From Pseudomonadota bacterium (GTDB lineage Bacteria > Desulfobacterota > Anaeroferrophillalia > Anaeroferrophillales > Anaeroferrophillaceae): a stretch of 49,679 bases of DNA. The position numbers and the translations under genes are program-made. Shown here piece after piece: positions 1 to 8,582 of this stretch. The DNA is taken from positions 1 to 49,679 of the forward strand of contig JAYEKE010000032.1 in NCBI GenBank assembly GCA_034660915.1, read 5' to 3'. Every line of letters starts with the position of its first letter. Position 1 is the first letter of the stretch. The notes below the pieces were generated by a model. It was given only the letters and a program-made list of their open reading frames with translations, did not search any database and was not told where the DNA came from.

Positions 1-114
1 GGACAATCGAAATGATTGCCCTGAAGGTATATTAAACGCTATAGGGTGGAATTGGCAAAGACAAAGGAGCTACTTGTTTTGGATGGATTTAGTACTGGAG
101 GGCTCCGCGCTAGC

Positions 115-135
115 GGTTCAGTTCAACTTGTTATT
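115..135 (-). other. candidate attI-type recombination point upstream of the integron integrase
   Basis: On the minus strand, 127-121 reads GTTGAAC, fitting the GTTRRRY core site of integron recombination, about 140 bp before the integrase start, where attI normally lies. Gene cassettes would then extend to lower coordinates, outside the window. No attC partner site or cassette gene is visible in the 120 bp available. The match is only 7 bp long, so chance cannot be excluded. Confidence 0.2.
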
Positions 136-175
136 ATACTGAAACATGAATTATTGAATAATATTTTTTCTTTAA

Positions 176-203
176 TTGACAATATTTAATATTTCAGTAT
201 ATT
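176..203 (+). promoter_or_regulatory. putative promoter of the integrase gene
   Basis: A perfect -35 hexamer TTGACA (176-181) is followed after 16 bp by TATATT (198-203), one base off the -10 consensus, in a very AT-rich stretch. The predicted transcript would start about 60 nt before the integrase ATG, which has a GGAGA ribosome site. Seen in sequence; use as a promoter is inferred. Confidence 0.4.
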
Positions 204-269
204 GCAATAATATATGCTTTTGAAACATATTCTAATTCCCAATATCTAGTTTTAACCGGAGAAAACATT

Positions 270-1565
270 ATGGGAGATAAGAGAAAGGAAGTCAAGGAAT
301 TTTGGCAGATTTACAAAGATATCGTGATTAAAACAGGAGTTCCGGTTGAAAAGGCTGTCTGGTATGTTCGCTGGGCGGAAAAATTCGCGAAGTCTATAAA
401 GGGGAAGCCGCTACGGATGCGGAATCGGCAGGATGTGGAAATATTTCTTGCCGATCTGGGGGAAAATGGCAGCCCTTGGCAGGTGGAACAGGCCAAAGCG
501 GCGCTGGGCATTTTGTATAGTGATTTTCTGAAAATTGATCTGGAAAAAGAGTCTCCTGAACCGGAGACCTTTCGTGATGCCGGTTCCCTGGTAGCCGAGG
601 CAAAAAATCGCTATATTGATGCCTTTGAAGGACTCAGAAATGCTTTGCGTGTCCGGCATTATTCTCTGCGTACAGAGCAGTCCTATGGAAGCTGGCTGGC
701 CCGGTTTCTTGCTTTTCATGATCTAAAGTCACCGAAGGAGCTTGGCAGTGAGGCAATCAGAGAATATCTTAATTACCTGGCCCGGGTGCGCCAAGTGTCA
801 GCAAGTACCCAGAATCAGGCTTTAAACGCTATCGTTTTTTTCTACCGGGAAGCGTTGGGTAATGATGCTGGAGATTTCAGTGATTTTGTCCGGGCCAGAA
901 AGCCACGGCGTCTGCCGGTGGTCCTGTCCCGGGAGGAAGTGGAAAGCTTGCTGGTCAACCTGGACGGTGTGTACCATCTGCAGGTCGGTTTGTTGTATGG
1001 GGGTGGCCTGCGTTTGATGGAATGCCTGCGCCTGCGGGTGAAGGATGTTGATTTCAGCCAGGGGCAGATCATGATTCGGGATGGCAAGGGCCAGAAAGAC
1101 AGGCTGACGGTCCTGCCGGAGAAATACGTGCCCTTGCTGCAGGGACATCTGGTCATGGTTCGCAAACTGTTCGAGCAGGACAGTGAACAGGGAATTGCCG
1201 GTGTCTATATCTGGCCTTCCCTGGCGCGCAAATATCCGAACGCGTCCAAACAGTGGGGTTGGCAGTACCTGTTTCCAGCCAGGCGTTTGTCGGTTGATCC
1301 GCGCAGCGGCGAGGTCCGCCGGCATCATCTGCACGAAAGCGGCTTGCAGCGGGTGGTTAAGAAGGCGGCGGAGAAGGCCGGACTGGTGAAAAATGTCGGC
1401 TGCCATACCATGCGCCATTGTTTTGCCACCCATCTGCTGGAAGGCGGTTATGATATCCGTACGGTGCAGGAACTCATGGGGCATGAAGATGTTTCGACGA
1501 CCATGATTTATACCCATGTCTTGAATCGGCCGGGGATTGCGGTTCGCAGTCCGGCTGATTTTTAA
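270..1565 (+). CDS. intI: integron-type tyrosine recombinase (IntI-like)
   Basis: Site-specific recombinase of the integron integrase family, which captures gene cassettes at attI/attC sites. The core (about residues 115-425) has the N-terminal SAM-like fold ([14 protein letters not shown]), the catalytic Arg ([16 protein letters not shown]), the [11 protein letters not shown] box with His and Arg, the [14 protein letters not shown] box with His and the catalytic Tyr. It also has the IntI-specific insertion around residues 325-355 ([26 protein letters not shown]). About 110 residues precede the core; this extension with its own SAM-like look (residues 1-95) makes the protein longer than the usual 320-340. 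All catalytic residues are present, so the enzyme may be active. A GGAGA ribosome site and a good promoter lie upstream. Confidence 0.9.
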   Translation: MGDKRKEVKEFWQIYKDIVIKTGVPVEKAVWYVRWAEKFAKSIKGKPLRMRNRQDVEIFLADLGENGSPWQVEQAKAALGILYSDFLKIDLEKESPEPETFRDAGSLVAEAKNRYIDAFEGLRNALRVRHYSLRTEQSYGSWLARFLAFHDLKSPKELGSEAIREYLNYLARVRQVSASTQNQALNAIVFFYREALGNDAGDFSDFVRARKPRRLPVVLSREEVESLLVNLDGVYHLQVGLLYGGGLRLMECLRLRVKDVDFSQGQIMIRDGKGQKDRLTVLPEKYVPLLQGHLVMVRKLFEQDSEQGIAGVYIWPSLARKYPNASKQWGWQYLFPARRLSVDPRSGEVRRHHLHESGLQRVVKKAAEKAGLVKNVGCHTMRHCFATHLLEGGYDIRTVQELMGHEDVSTTMIYTHVLNRPGIAVRSPADF

Positions 1566-1614
1566 AGGCAGCCTTTACTTCGTACTGAACTGATTGGTAG
1601 CAGAGCAGGAACTA

Positions 1615-2235
1615 ATGCCGAAAACAGAACCATTTGAACAGCACGCGGATCTCTATGATGCCTGGTTTGATCATCATCAGGATATCTATGAGGTTGAACT
1701 CAAGGCCATCGGGCGATTTATCCATGACGGGCAGGGCCAGGGGCTGGAAGTGGGTGTTGGTTCGGGGAAATTTGCCCTGCCCCTGGGGATTAAAACCGGG
1801 GTTGATCCTGCTGCCGTGATGCTGAAAAAGGCTGCCGCCGCCGGCATCAAGGTCTTTCGCGGGGTGGCCGAATTGCTGCCCTTTGCCGATCAATCCTTCG
1901 ATTTTGTCCTGATGGTGACCACCATTTGTTTTGTTGACGATCTGGTGCAGTCATTCAGGGAAGCGTTCAGGGTTCTTAAGAACTCTGGATTTATTGTGGT
2001 CGCCTTTGTGGATAAGAACAGTAATCTTGGCCGGCAATATCAGCAACGGAAAGAAAACAGCAAATTCTACCGGGAGGCGGAATTTTTCTCACCTCCCGAG
2101 GTTCTCACAGCTTTGGAAACGGCTGGCTTCCGAAAATTTGAAGTGGTCCAGACACTTTTAGACTCTGAGACAACGGCCGAGATTGAAAATGGTTATGGCA
2201 AAGGGGCCTTTGTGGTGATAAAAGGGATGAAGTAA
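1615..2235 (+). CDS. class I SAM-dependent methyltransferase
   Basis: Small methyltransferase of the UbiE/BioC-like (Methyltransf_11) type acting on an unknown substrate. The S-adenosylmethionine loop is GLEVGVGSGKFALPLG near residues 42-57, followed by an acidic motif (GVDP), the motif with LLPFADQSFDFVLMVTT and motif III LKNSGFIVVAFVDKNS. The length (206 residues) fits the family. I chose ATG 1615, which has AGGA five bases upstream; an in-frame TTG at 1594 would add seven residues. It begins 49 bp after the integrase stop and may be cotranscribed with the DsrE-like gene 28 bp downstream. Confidence 0.8.
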   Translation: MPKTEPFEQHADLYDAWFDHHQDIYEVELKAIGRFIHDGQGQGLEVGVGSGKFALPLGIKTGVDPAAVMLKKAAAAGIKVFRGVAELLPFADQSFDFVLMVTTICFVDDLVQSFREAFRVLKNSGFIVVAFVDKNSNLGRQYQQRKENSKFYREAEFFSPPEVLTALETAGFRKFEVVQTLLDSETTAEIENGYGKGAFVVIKGMK

Positions 2236-2263
2236 ATAAAAATCTTTTTCAGGGAGGTGGTTT

Positions 2264-2599
2264 ATGGATCATCTGTATATTCTCTGGACCAATGATCAGC
2301 TGGAAACCGCAGAGAAAATGGTGTTTATGTACGGGAAAAACTCTCTGCTGCGTGGCTGGTGGGACCAGGTGACCATCATTATCTGGGGCGCGACGACAAA
2401 GCTGGCGAGTAAAAATGAACAGATTCAGGCCGGTCTTAAAGATCTGCGGGGGGCCGGGGTTGAACTGCTGGCCTGCAGGGCCTGTGCTGATCAGTTGGGG
2501 GTAACCGAGGTCTTGGAAACGCTTGGGGTCAAGGTTGTTTATACCGGGGAGCTTATGACTCGACTGCTGAAGGATAATGAAAAACTGCTTACCGTGTAG
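2264..2599 (+). CDS. DsrE family-like protein
   Basis: A 111-residue cytoplasmic protein resembling the DsrE/DsrF-like fold: an alternating alpha/beta layout with TIIIWGATTKLAS, a helix, and GVELLACRACADQLGVTEVLETLGVKVVYTGELM. The segment LLACRACADQLG carries two cysteines at the position where DsrE-like proteins have their conserved one. Family members bind or relay sulfur or act as small redox partners; the role here is not defined by sequence. A strong GGGAGG ribosome site precedes ATG 2264. Probably in an operon with the methyltransferase before it; the ACT protein begins 175 bp later and has its own ribosome site. Confidence 0.7.
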   Translation: MDHLYILWTNDQLETAEKMVFMYGKNSLLRGWWDQVTIIIWGATTKLASKNEQIQAGLKDLRGAGVELLACRACADQLGVTEVLETLGVKVVYTGELMTRLLKDNEKLLTV

Positions 2600-2774
2600 C
2601 TGCTGAACGGATGGCATGGGTGATGCAGGAGTATCTCCGCTGGTTGCCGGTTTTAAAATTTGCCGCCAGGGCTTGAAAATGTTATCGTGTGGATTATATT
2701 GGTTAATAGATCATAATGGACAGTCCTGTTGGTATGGACTGAATATGGTAAGAATTTAACTGGAGGTGGGAAAA

Positions 2775-3218
2775 ATGAAACTGAAACAGATTTCAATCTT
2801 TCTGGAGAATTCACCGGGTCGTCTCTATGAAGCAACCAGGGCGCTGGGTGACGCGGGGATTAATTTGCGGGCTTTGACGCTGGCGGAAGCGTCCGATTAC
2901 GGGGTCTTAAGATTGCTGGTTTCCGATGTTCCCAAGGCCAGGCGGGTGATGATGGAAAAACATTTTCCCGCCCGGGTGGATGAAGTGGTGGCAGTGGAGA
3001 TCAACGATAAGGCCGGCAGCCTGGCGGATGTTTTGAAACCGTTGAAGGATGCCAATATCAGTGTCCAGTACATGTATGCTTTTGCTGGTTTTGTCAGCAA
3101 TTCGGCGGTGATGATTTTCCGTTTCAGTGAGACGGATAAAGCTATCGATATTCTGCAGCAAAACGGAATGAAGTTGTTGGACTCCAAAGCTTTTGGAATC
3201 CTTGAAAGTGCTGAATAA
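2775..3218 (+). CDS. tandem ACT-domain protein
   Basis: A 147-residue protein made of two ACT domains: residues 1-65 (KQISIFLENSPGRLYEATRAL, with the ligand-site Gly of the first turn) and 70-147 (VAVEINDKAGSLADVLKPLK). Stand-alone double ACT proteins sense small ligands, often amino acids, and in anaerobes are commonly found next to phenylacetate-CoA ligase or keto-acid oxidoreductase genes; neither is present here. Start ATG 2775 has GGAGG ten bases upstream; an in-frame GTG at 2766 overlaps that site and is unlikely. The next gene starts 31 bp downstream with its own GGAGG site. Confidence 0.8.
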   Translation: MKLKQISIFLENSPGRLYEATRALGDAGINLRALTLAEASDYGVLRLLVSDVPKARRVMMEKHFPARVDEVVAVEINDKAGSLADVLKPLKDANISVQYMYAFAGFVSNSAVMIFRFSETDKAIDILQQNGMKLLDSKAFGILESAE

Positions 3219-3249
3219 TTATCAGGATGAAGGTTGAAGGAGGCCAACT

Positions 3250-4194
3250 ATGACCAGTAAAACGAAAATGAGCTTTAAAAAATTTGCCGTGATTGGTGCC
3301 GGGCCGGTGGGCTGTATTGTTGCTGCTTTCCTGGCTAAAGGAGGCTATGATGTCACCTTGTGTGATATCGTGCCGGAGCTGGTGGCGCCAGCGGCTGATT
3401 CCGGAATTGTTATTGAAGGGGTGGAAAATTTTCAGCAGCAGGTTAGCCGCGGTATTACCAATATTGATGATCTGGCGGAAGATCCCCCTGATGTTATTAT
3501 CATTACGGTCAAGGCAACGGTTCTTCACCTGATTGCCTCGTCCATCCAGGGGTTTTATCGTCAGGGCATGTATGTGGTGAGTTGGCAGAACGGCATCGAT
3601 ACCGAGCTGGTCCTGGCTGAAAGCCTGGAAAAGAAAGCAATCCTCCGGGCAGTGGTTAACTATGGCTGTGGCCTGGTGAAGCCCGGCCAGGTTCATATGG
3701 CTTTTCACCATCCACCTCATCTTTTGCAGGAACTTGATCCGGCCAGCAAACCGGCGGCTAAAGCCATTGCCGCGGCCCTGTCCAAAGGTGGCCTGGCCGC
3801 CGAACGGACGGAGAACATTATTGATATGGTCTGGCGGAAGTCAATTATGAATGCCTGTATGAATCCCGTCTGCGCGGTGACCGGGATGACCATGGCCGAG
3901 GCCATGCGCGACCCGATTGTCTTTCAGCTGGTTGACGAGTTAGCTAAGGAAGCGATCAAGGTGGCCCGGGCCAATGAAATTTCCCTGGGCTGGGAATACT
4001 ACCCTTATGCGATCAATTATATGAGCAATGCCGGCGACCATAAACCGTCCATGTTGATGGATATTGAGAATAAACGTCGGACTGAGGTGGATTTTATCAA
4101 CGGTAAAATCGTTGAATATGGTCAGCGGGTGGGGATGGAAACCCCGTATAACCTGATGATCCGCGGGCTGGTGAAGGCGCTGGAGTCAAGGTGA
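3250..4194 (+). CDS. 2-dehydropantoate 2-reductase family (ketopantoate reductase) protein
   Basis: An NADPH-dependent reductase of the PanE/ApbA family, which reduces ketopantoate to pantoate in coenzyme A synthesis, although many members act on other substrates. An N-terminal Rossmann motif (AVIGAGPVGCIVAAFLAKGG, residues 13-32) is followed by IIIITVKATVL and the VSWQNGID segment. The C-terminal helical domain has the conserved Lys in VWRKSIMNACMNPVCAVTG, and DIENKRRTEVDFINGKIVEYG, the typical closing motif. Length 314 matches the family. Preceded by GGAGG. Its stop overlaps the convergent RND pump gene by 9 bp. No other pantothenate gene is nearby, so calling it panE itself would be a guess. 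Confidence 0.85.
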   Translation: MTSKTKMSFKKFAVIGAGPVGCIVAAFLAKGGYDVTLCDIVPELVAPAADSGIVIEGVENFQQQVSRGITNIDDLAEDPPDVIIITVKATVLHLIASSIQGFYRQGMYVVSWQNGIDTELVLAESLEKKAILRAVVNYGCGLVKPGQVHMAFHHPPHLLQELDPASKPAAKAIAAALSKGGLAAERTENIIDMVWRKSIMNACMNPVCAVTGMTMAEAMRDPIVFQLVDELAKEAIKVARANEISLGWEYYPYAINYMSNAGDHKPSMLMDIENKRRTEVDFINGKIVEYGQRVGMETPYNLMIRGLVKALESR

Positions 4195-7100
4195 GATTTG
4201 TTTGTTTTCCCGGGGACGCAGGCCCAGCAGGCGGCGGATGTCTTCCAGGATCAGGTAGAGGTTGGGAATCAGAATCAGGGTAATGCCGGTGGCGAACATA
4301 ATGCCGAACCCCAAGCTGATGGCCATGGGGATGAGGAATTTCGCCTGCATGCTCTGCTCCAGGATCATGGGAATCAGGCCGAAAAAAGTGGTCAGTGAGG
4401 TCAGCATGATGGGGCGGAAACGCCTGGTGCCGGCACTGATGGTCGCCGGCAGCAGTTTCATTCCCCGCCGGCGGTTGGTATTGATGGTGTGGATGAACAA
4501 TAAAGAGTCATTGACTACTACCCCGGATAGAGCGACAATTCCGAAGATACTGAGGATGCTTAAATCGTAGCCCATGATCAGATGTCCCAACAGGGCACCG
4601 ACCATCCCGAAGGGAATGGCGGTCATGATCAGCAGCGGCTGGCTGTGGCTGCGAAAGGGGATGGCCAGCAGGGCATAGACCCCCAGCAGCGCCAGCAGAA
4701 AACCTTTTTTCATGCTGTTGACGGAATCACGCCTTTCTTTTTCTTCTCCTTCCATGGAGAAGCTGAGTCCGGGATAATCTCTGGCCAGCTGGGTCAGCTC
4801 GGTCTGCTGGATATCGGCAATAATTTCCTCGGCGTTGGCGGTTCGGTCCTCCACATTGGCGGTGATATCAATAACTCGCTTGCGGTTGTAGCGATTGATT
4901 TCGCTGTACCCTCGGCCGGCGGTTATCTCGGCGGCCCGCTCCAGGGGTAGTTCACCGCCGTCCGCGGTCCGGATACGCATGTCTTCCAGACTGCTGAGAT
5001 GTTCGCGGTCGGCCTTCGGATAGCGGACCATGATTTTGACTTCGCTGCGGCCGCGCTGCAGACGCAGGGCTTCAGCCCCGTAAAAAGCAGCGCGTACCTG
5101 GCGCCCAAGATCTTCTTCGGTGATGCCCAGGGTGCGGGCTTCAGGTTTTAACCTGATTTTCAGTTCTCTTTTTCCCTGGGAAAAATTATCGGCGATGTCT
5201 GAGACTCCCGGATACATTTCCAGGGTCTGCTTTATCTGGTCCGCGGCATTCTTAAGGATGTGAAAATCATCATGGGCGATCTGGATATCGATATTGGCTC
5301 CCATATGTACCAGGTTCGAGGTAAAAACCAGGGATTCGATGCCGGGGATTTCGCCGACCCGTTTTCGCCAGCGTTGGGACAGCTCCGTTGCCGTAATTTC
5401 ACGATTTTCACTGGGAATGAGCACCAGGGCGATATCGCTCAGGTTTGAACTGCTGGCGGCATAACCTCCTGCCGGGCCACCCTTGGCAATGTTGCCGCCG
5501 ACCACCGCGTAGAGATGGCGAAAAATGCTTTGTCCGTCCGGCAGGGTTTTATCGTAGTCAGCGATGGTGGCCATACCCTGTTTGACCAGATGTTCTTCAA
5601 TCCCGGCGGTTTGTTTCACCGGAGTTCCCTGGGGCATTTCCAGGGAAACCATGATGATGTCGCTTTCCACTGCCGGCATGAAGCGAAACTTGATAATGCC
5701 GCCACCCACCAGGCCGAGAGAAATCAGAAGAATGGACAGGGCAACCGCCAGGGTTGTGTAGCGATTATGCAGAGACCGGCGCAGGAACCGGCGGTAGGGC
5801 CCCTGGATGAAGCGTTCCAGGGCTTTACCGAATTTTAGCCGCAGGCGTTCAATGGTGCCAAAAAAACCGCTGGCCGGGGGACGGAGTTTTCCCCATGACA
5901 GGTGGGCCGGCAGGACGAAAATTGATTCAATCAGGGAAATCAGCAAAACACTGATAACCACCATGGGGATGACCTTGATAAATTTCCCCATGATGCCTTC
6001 AATGGTCAGCAGGGGGATGAAGGCGGTAATGGAGGTGAGGACGGAAAAAACCACCGGTCCGGTAACTTCCATTGTTCCTCTGACAGATGCCTGGTTGAAC
6101 GGCTCACCCTTTTGCCGGTGGGCATAGACATTTTCGCCGACGACGATGGCATCATCAACCACAATACCCAAAGCCATGATGAAGGCAAAAAGTGAGACCA
6201 TGTTGATGGAAACATCCATAAAAGGCATCAGCAGCAGGGCGCCGCAGAATGAGATGGGAATGCCCAGCATGACCCAGAGCGCCAGGCGAATTTCCAGAAA
6301 CAGGCTGAGAGCAATGAAGACCAGCGCCAGGCCGTAAAGGGCATTTTTGCGCAGCAGGTTCATCCGGCTCTGGAGTAGTTCAGAGGTGTCATTCCAGGTG
6401 TCCAGCTTCACCGATTCCGGCAGTTGCAGCTGTTTATCATGAACATACTTTTTCACCATTGCCGAAATGTCCGTCGGTTTTTGCTTGCCCACCCGGAATA
6501 CTTTAATCATGGCCGCCGGCTGATTATTGAAACGGGCTTCTTCGTCGGTTTCAGCAAAGGTATCTTTTACCTGCCCCAGTTCTTCCAGAGTAACTTCGGT
6601 GCCGTCGGGATTGTTGATGATGACAATGTCGGCATATTGAGGTCCCCAGTAGCGTTTTTCTTTGGTCCGGACCAGGATCATGCCGCCTTTGCTTTTGATC
6701 TCTCCCGCCGGCAGGTCCTGGGATGCCTGGCGGATACGCCGGGCAACCTGTTCAAGGGTTAGATCGTAGCGTCTCAGGTTGATCTCGGGAATTTCAATGG
6801 AAATTTCGTAGGGACGGACGCCGCCCAGGTCCACCTGGGTGATCTCCGGTTTTTCCAGCAGGTCATCCCGAATCATTTCTGCCTGTTCCCGCAATGTCCG
6901 GGGGGAAAGATTGCCATAGACTACCACCGAAATGACTTCCTGGCGATTGAGCAGGATGCTGACAATTGGTTCTTCCGCGTCCTGGGGGAAGGTGATGATC
7001 CGGTCGACGGCATTCTTGATGTCCTGCAGCACCTGATTGGCATCTTCCCCGTCTTCCAGGACCGCCATGATGGTACCGATGCCCTCGGCCGCCTGGGATT

Positions 7101-7347
7101 GAATGTCCTTGATGCCGTCGATGCCGGTAAGATTTTCCTCGACTTTCAGGATGATGCCGTCTTCAATCTCTTCGGGACCGGCTCCGGGATAGGCAACCGA
7201 AACCAGCACCCGGTCGAGGATGACCTCAGGGAAAATTTCCTGTTTGAGGGAAATTCCCATAATCAAGCCGCCGACGATGAGAACCAGCATCAGCAGGTTG
7301 GCGGCCACGTGGTTGTTGGCCATCCATTTTACCGCGCCGCCGTTCAT
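4186..7347 (-). CDS. RND-type multidrug efflux pump, inner-membrane subunit (AcrB/MexB class)
   Basis: Proton-driven exporter of the hydrophobe/amphiphile RND family, 1053 residues, with the usual duplicated layout of 12 transmembrane helices and two large periplasmic loops. Visible marks: the first helix near residues 10-28 (NHVAANLLMLVLIVGGLIMG); the helix-4 proton-relay motif GIVVDDAIVVGENVYAHR near 390-407; second-half helices around 860-1035 with SGVVVNDSLLFIHTINTNRR. It is the last gene of an operon ordered tetR, outer-membrane factor, adaptor, pump, and its ATG overlaps the adaptor stop by 4 bp, so translation is probably coupled. It takes its periplasmic adaptor and outer-membrane channel from the two genes before it. 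Substrates cannot be read from the sequence. Confidence 0.92.
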   Translation of the reverse strand: MNGGAVKWMANNHVAANLLMLVLIVGGLIMGISLKQEIFPEVILDRVLVSVAYPGAGPEEIEDGIILKVEENLTGIDGIKDIQSQAAEGIGTIMAVLEDGEDANQVLQDIKNAVDRIITFPQDAEEPIVSILLNRQEVISVVVYGNLSPRTLREQAEMIRDDLLEKPEITQVDLGGVRPYEISIEIPEINLRRYDLTLEQVARRIRQASQDLPAGEIKSKGGMILVRTKEKRYWGPQYADIVIINNPDGTEVTLEELGQVKDTFAETDEEARFNNQPAAMIKVFRVGKQKPTDISAMVKKYVHDKQLQLPESVKLDTWNDTSELLQSRMNLLRKNALYGLALVFIALSLFLEIRLALWVMLGIPISFCGALLLMPFMDVSINMVSLFAFIMALGIVVDDAIVVGENVYAHRQKGEPFNQASVRGTMEVTGPVVFSVLTSITAFIPLLTIEGIMGKFIKVIPMVVISVLLISLIESIFVLPAHLSWGKLRPPASGFFGTIERLRLKFGKALERFIQGPYRRFLRRSLHNRYTTLAVALSILLISLGLVGGGIIKFRFMPAVESDIIMVSLEMPQGTPVKQTAGIEEHLVKQGMATIADYDKTLPDGQSIFRHLYAVVGGNIAKGGPAGGYAASSSNLSDIALVLIPSENREITATELSQRWRKRVGEIPGIESLVFTSNLVHMGANIDIQIAHDDFHILKNAADQIKQTLEMYPGVSDIADNFSQGKRELKIRLKPEARTLGITEEDLGRQVRAAFYGAEALRLQRGRSEVKIMVRYPKADREHLSSLEDMRIRTADGGELPLERAAEITAGRGYSEINRYNRKRVIDITANVEDRTANAEEIIADIQQTELTQLARDYPGLSFSMEGEEKERRDSVNSMKKGFLLALLGVYALLAIPFRSHSQPLLIMTAIPFGMVGALLGHLIMGYDLSILSIFGIVALSGVVVNDSLLFIHTINTNRRRGMKLLPATISAGTRRFRPIMLTSLTTFFGLIPMILEQSMQAKFLIPMAISLGFGIMFATGITLILIPNLYLILEDIRRLLGLRPRENKQISP

Positions 7348-8582
7348 GACTGATTTTCCCGGGTTACCGGCCTGAGTTTCATCCCGTTTGCCGCTCCGTT
7401 GAGGTTGGTCAGCACTACCCGGTCGCCGTCATTGAGCCCGGCGCTGATCAGGACGGTTTTCAGCTGCCGGTGGATTACCGTTACCGGTTTGATCTGTAAT
7501 TTAAACAAAACCGGGACTGTCCCCGAGTCTTTGCGTTTTAAAAGGGGGCTGTCCCAGGGTTGTTTTGCGACCCAGACGGTTTCCTGATCTCTCAGGGCCT
7601 CGCGGGGCAGGGAAATAACCTGCTCCAGTTGCTGTCCATGAATGTTGACATTAACAAACATGCCGATTTCAAGCTCCGGCAGGTAGCTATCGGTTTTCTT
7701 CCGCAGGTGGAAAGGATCGTCAACGGCTATTACCACCCTGGACATCCGGCCGCGGGGATCAACATCACCAAGAACCCGAACCAGCCGTCCGTGATATTCA
7801 TAGGTCTGCTGCTGGTCTGTAAAAGTCACGGTTGCGGGAGACCCTGTCTGCTGTTGCCGGCCCCGGGGTATGTCAATCCAGCGAAAAACCCCCCGGGGCA
7901 GGGGCACAATAATCTCAGCGTTGTCGGTTCCACTTATTTCAACTACCGGGTTGCCGATTTTGACATACTGTCCTAAATCAATTTTTTCGCTGCGGATAAA
8001 ACAATTAAAAGGGGCATGGATTTTTGTCCGTTCAAGGTTGATTTTCGCCTGTTCAAGCTGGGCCCGGGCCGCTGTCTGCTGGGCGATGCTTCCCTGTAGC
8101 TGGGGTTCATAGAGGACCAGCGGGTTAGGTTCTTCCTCGCTGTCTGGTTGCAGCCTTTTCCATTCCTGACGGGCGACCCTGGCCAGGCTTTTTATTTTCA
8201 GTACCTCCACATCTGCTTTAATCAGGTTGGCGGTTGCACTTTGCACGGCCAGTTGATAATCCACCTCTTCGATGGAAAACAGCAGCTCGCCGGTGGAGAA
8301 AAAACCGCCAACCACCAGTTTGGGGCTTACATTTTCCACTTTGCCGCTCACCTGTGGGGCAATGGTAGCCGCCTGGCGTGGCTGTACGGTTCCGGTACCG
8401 AAGATGTTGATCTGCCTTTTTTCCGGATGAACAATAATAGTTTCAACCAGGGCACCCGGCTGGGTTTTGACTTCTTTTTTCGGGGGCCGCCGGTGGCTGA
8501 CCAGGTATTTCATCCCCACTATTCCAACTCCCAGGATGAGTAAAGGGATGAAAAAGGTGAAAAACTTTTTTCGTTGACTCAT
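7344..8582 (-). CDS. RND efflux periplasmic adaptor (membrane fusion protein)
   Basis: Bridges the RND pump and the outer-membrane channel. One N-terminal membrane anchor (FFTFFIPLLILGVGIVGMKY, residues 7-26) is followed by a lipoyl-like half-domain (GTGTVQPRQAATIAPQVSGK, near 57-76), a helical hairpin rich in Ala/Gln (about 100-185), the second lipoyl half (ERTKIHAPFNCFIRSEKI) and beta-barrel/membrane-proximal parts. Near residues 343-362 there is an unusual segment, QPWDSPLLKRKDSGTVPVLF, encoded by a palindromic repeat (see the repeat entry), lying where family members normally have a short loop. Starts with an ATGA overlap of the upstream gene and overlaps the pump start by 4 bp. Confidence 0.9.
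   Translation of the reverse strand: MSQRKKFFTFFIPLLILGVGIVGMKYLVSHRRPPKKEVKTQPGALVETIIVHPEKRQINIFGTGTVQPRQAATIAPQVSGKVENVSPKLVVGGFFSTGELLFSIEEVDYQLAVQSATANLIKADVEVLKIKSLARVARQEWKRLQPDSEEEPNPLVLYEPQLQGSIAQQTAARAQLEQAKINLERTKIHAPFNCFIRSEKIDLGQYVKIGNPVVEISGTDNAEIIVPLPRGVFRWIDIPRGRQQQTGSPATVTFTDQQQTYEYHGRLVRVLGDVDPRGRMSRVVIAVDDPFHLRKKTDSYLPELEIGMFVNVNIHGQQLEQVISLPREALRDQETVWVAKQPWDSPLLKRKDSGTVPVLFKLQIKPVTVIHRQLKTVLISAGLNDGDRVVLTNLNGAANGMKLRPVTRENQS
7513..7556. repeat. GGGACTGTCCC-type palindromic repeat inside the adaptor gene
   Basis: Two copies of a GGGnCTGTCCC motif (7513-7523 and near 7545-7555) lie about 20 bp apart within the efflux adaptor coding sequence. Related GGGGACAG/CTGTCCCC palindromes occur at 11466-11490 and 31756-31778. 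The insert keeps the reading frame and adds about 15-20 residues. Seen in sequence; insertion rather than ancestral origin is inferred from the expected loop length. Confidence 0.5.

Noticed and set aside
128-269. attC site upstream of the integrase
   Set aside because: No paired RYYYAAC and GTTRRRY boxes with a folding palindrome between them were found; only a single core-like site exists.
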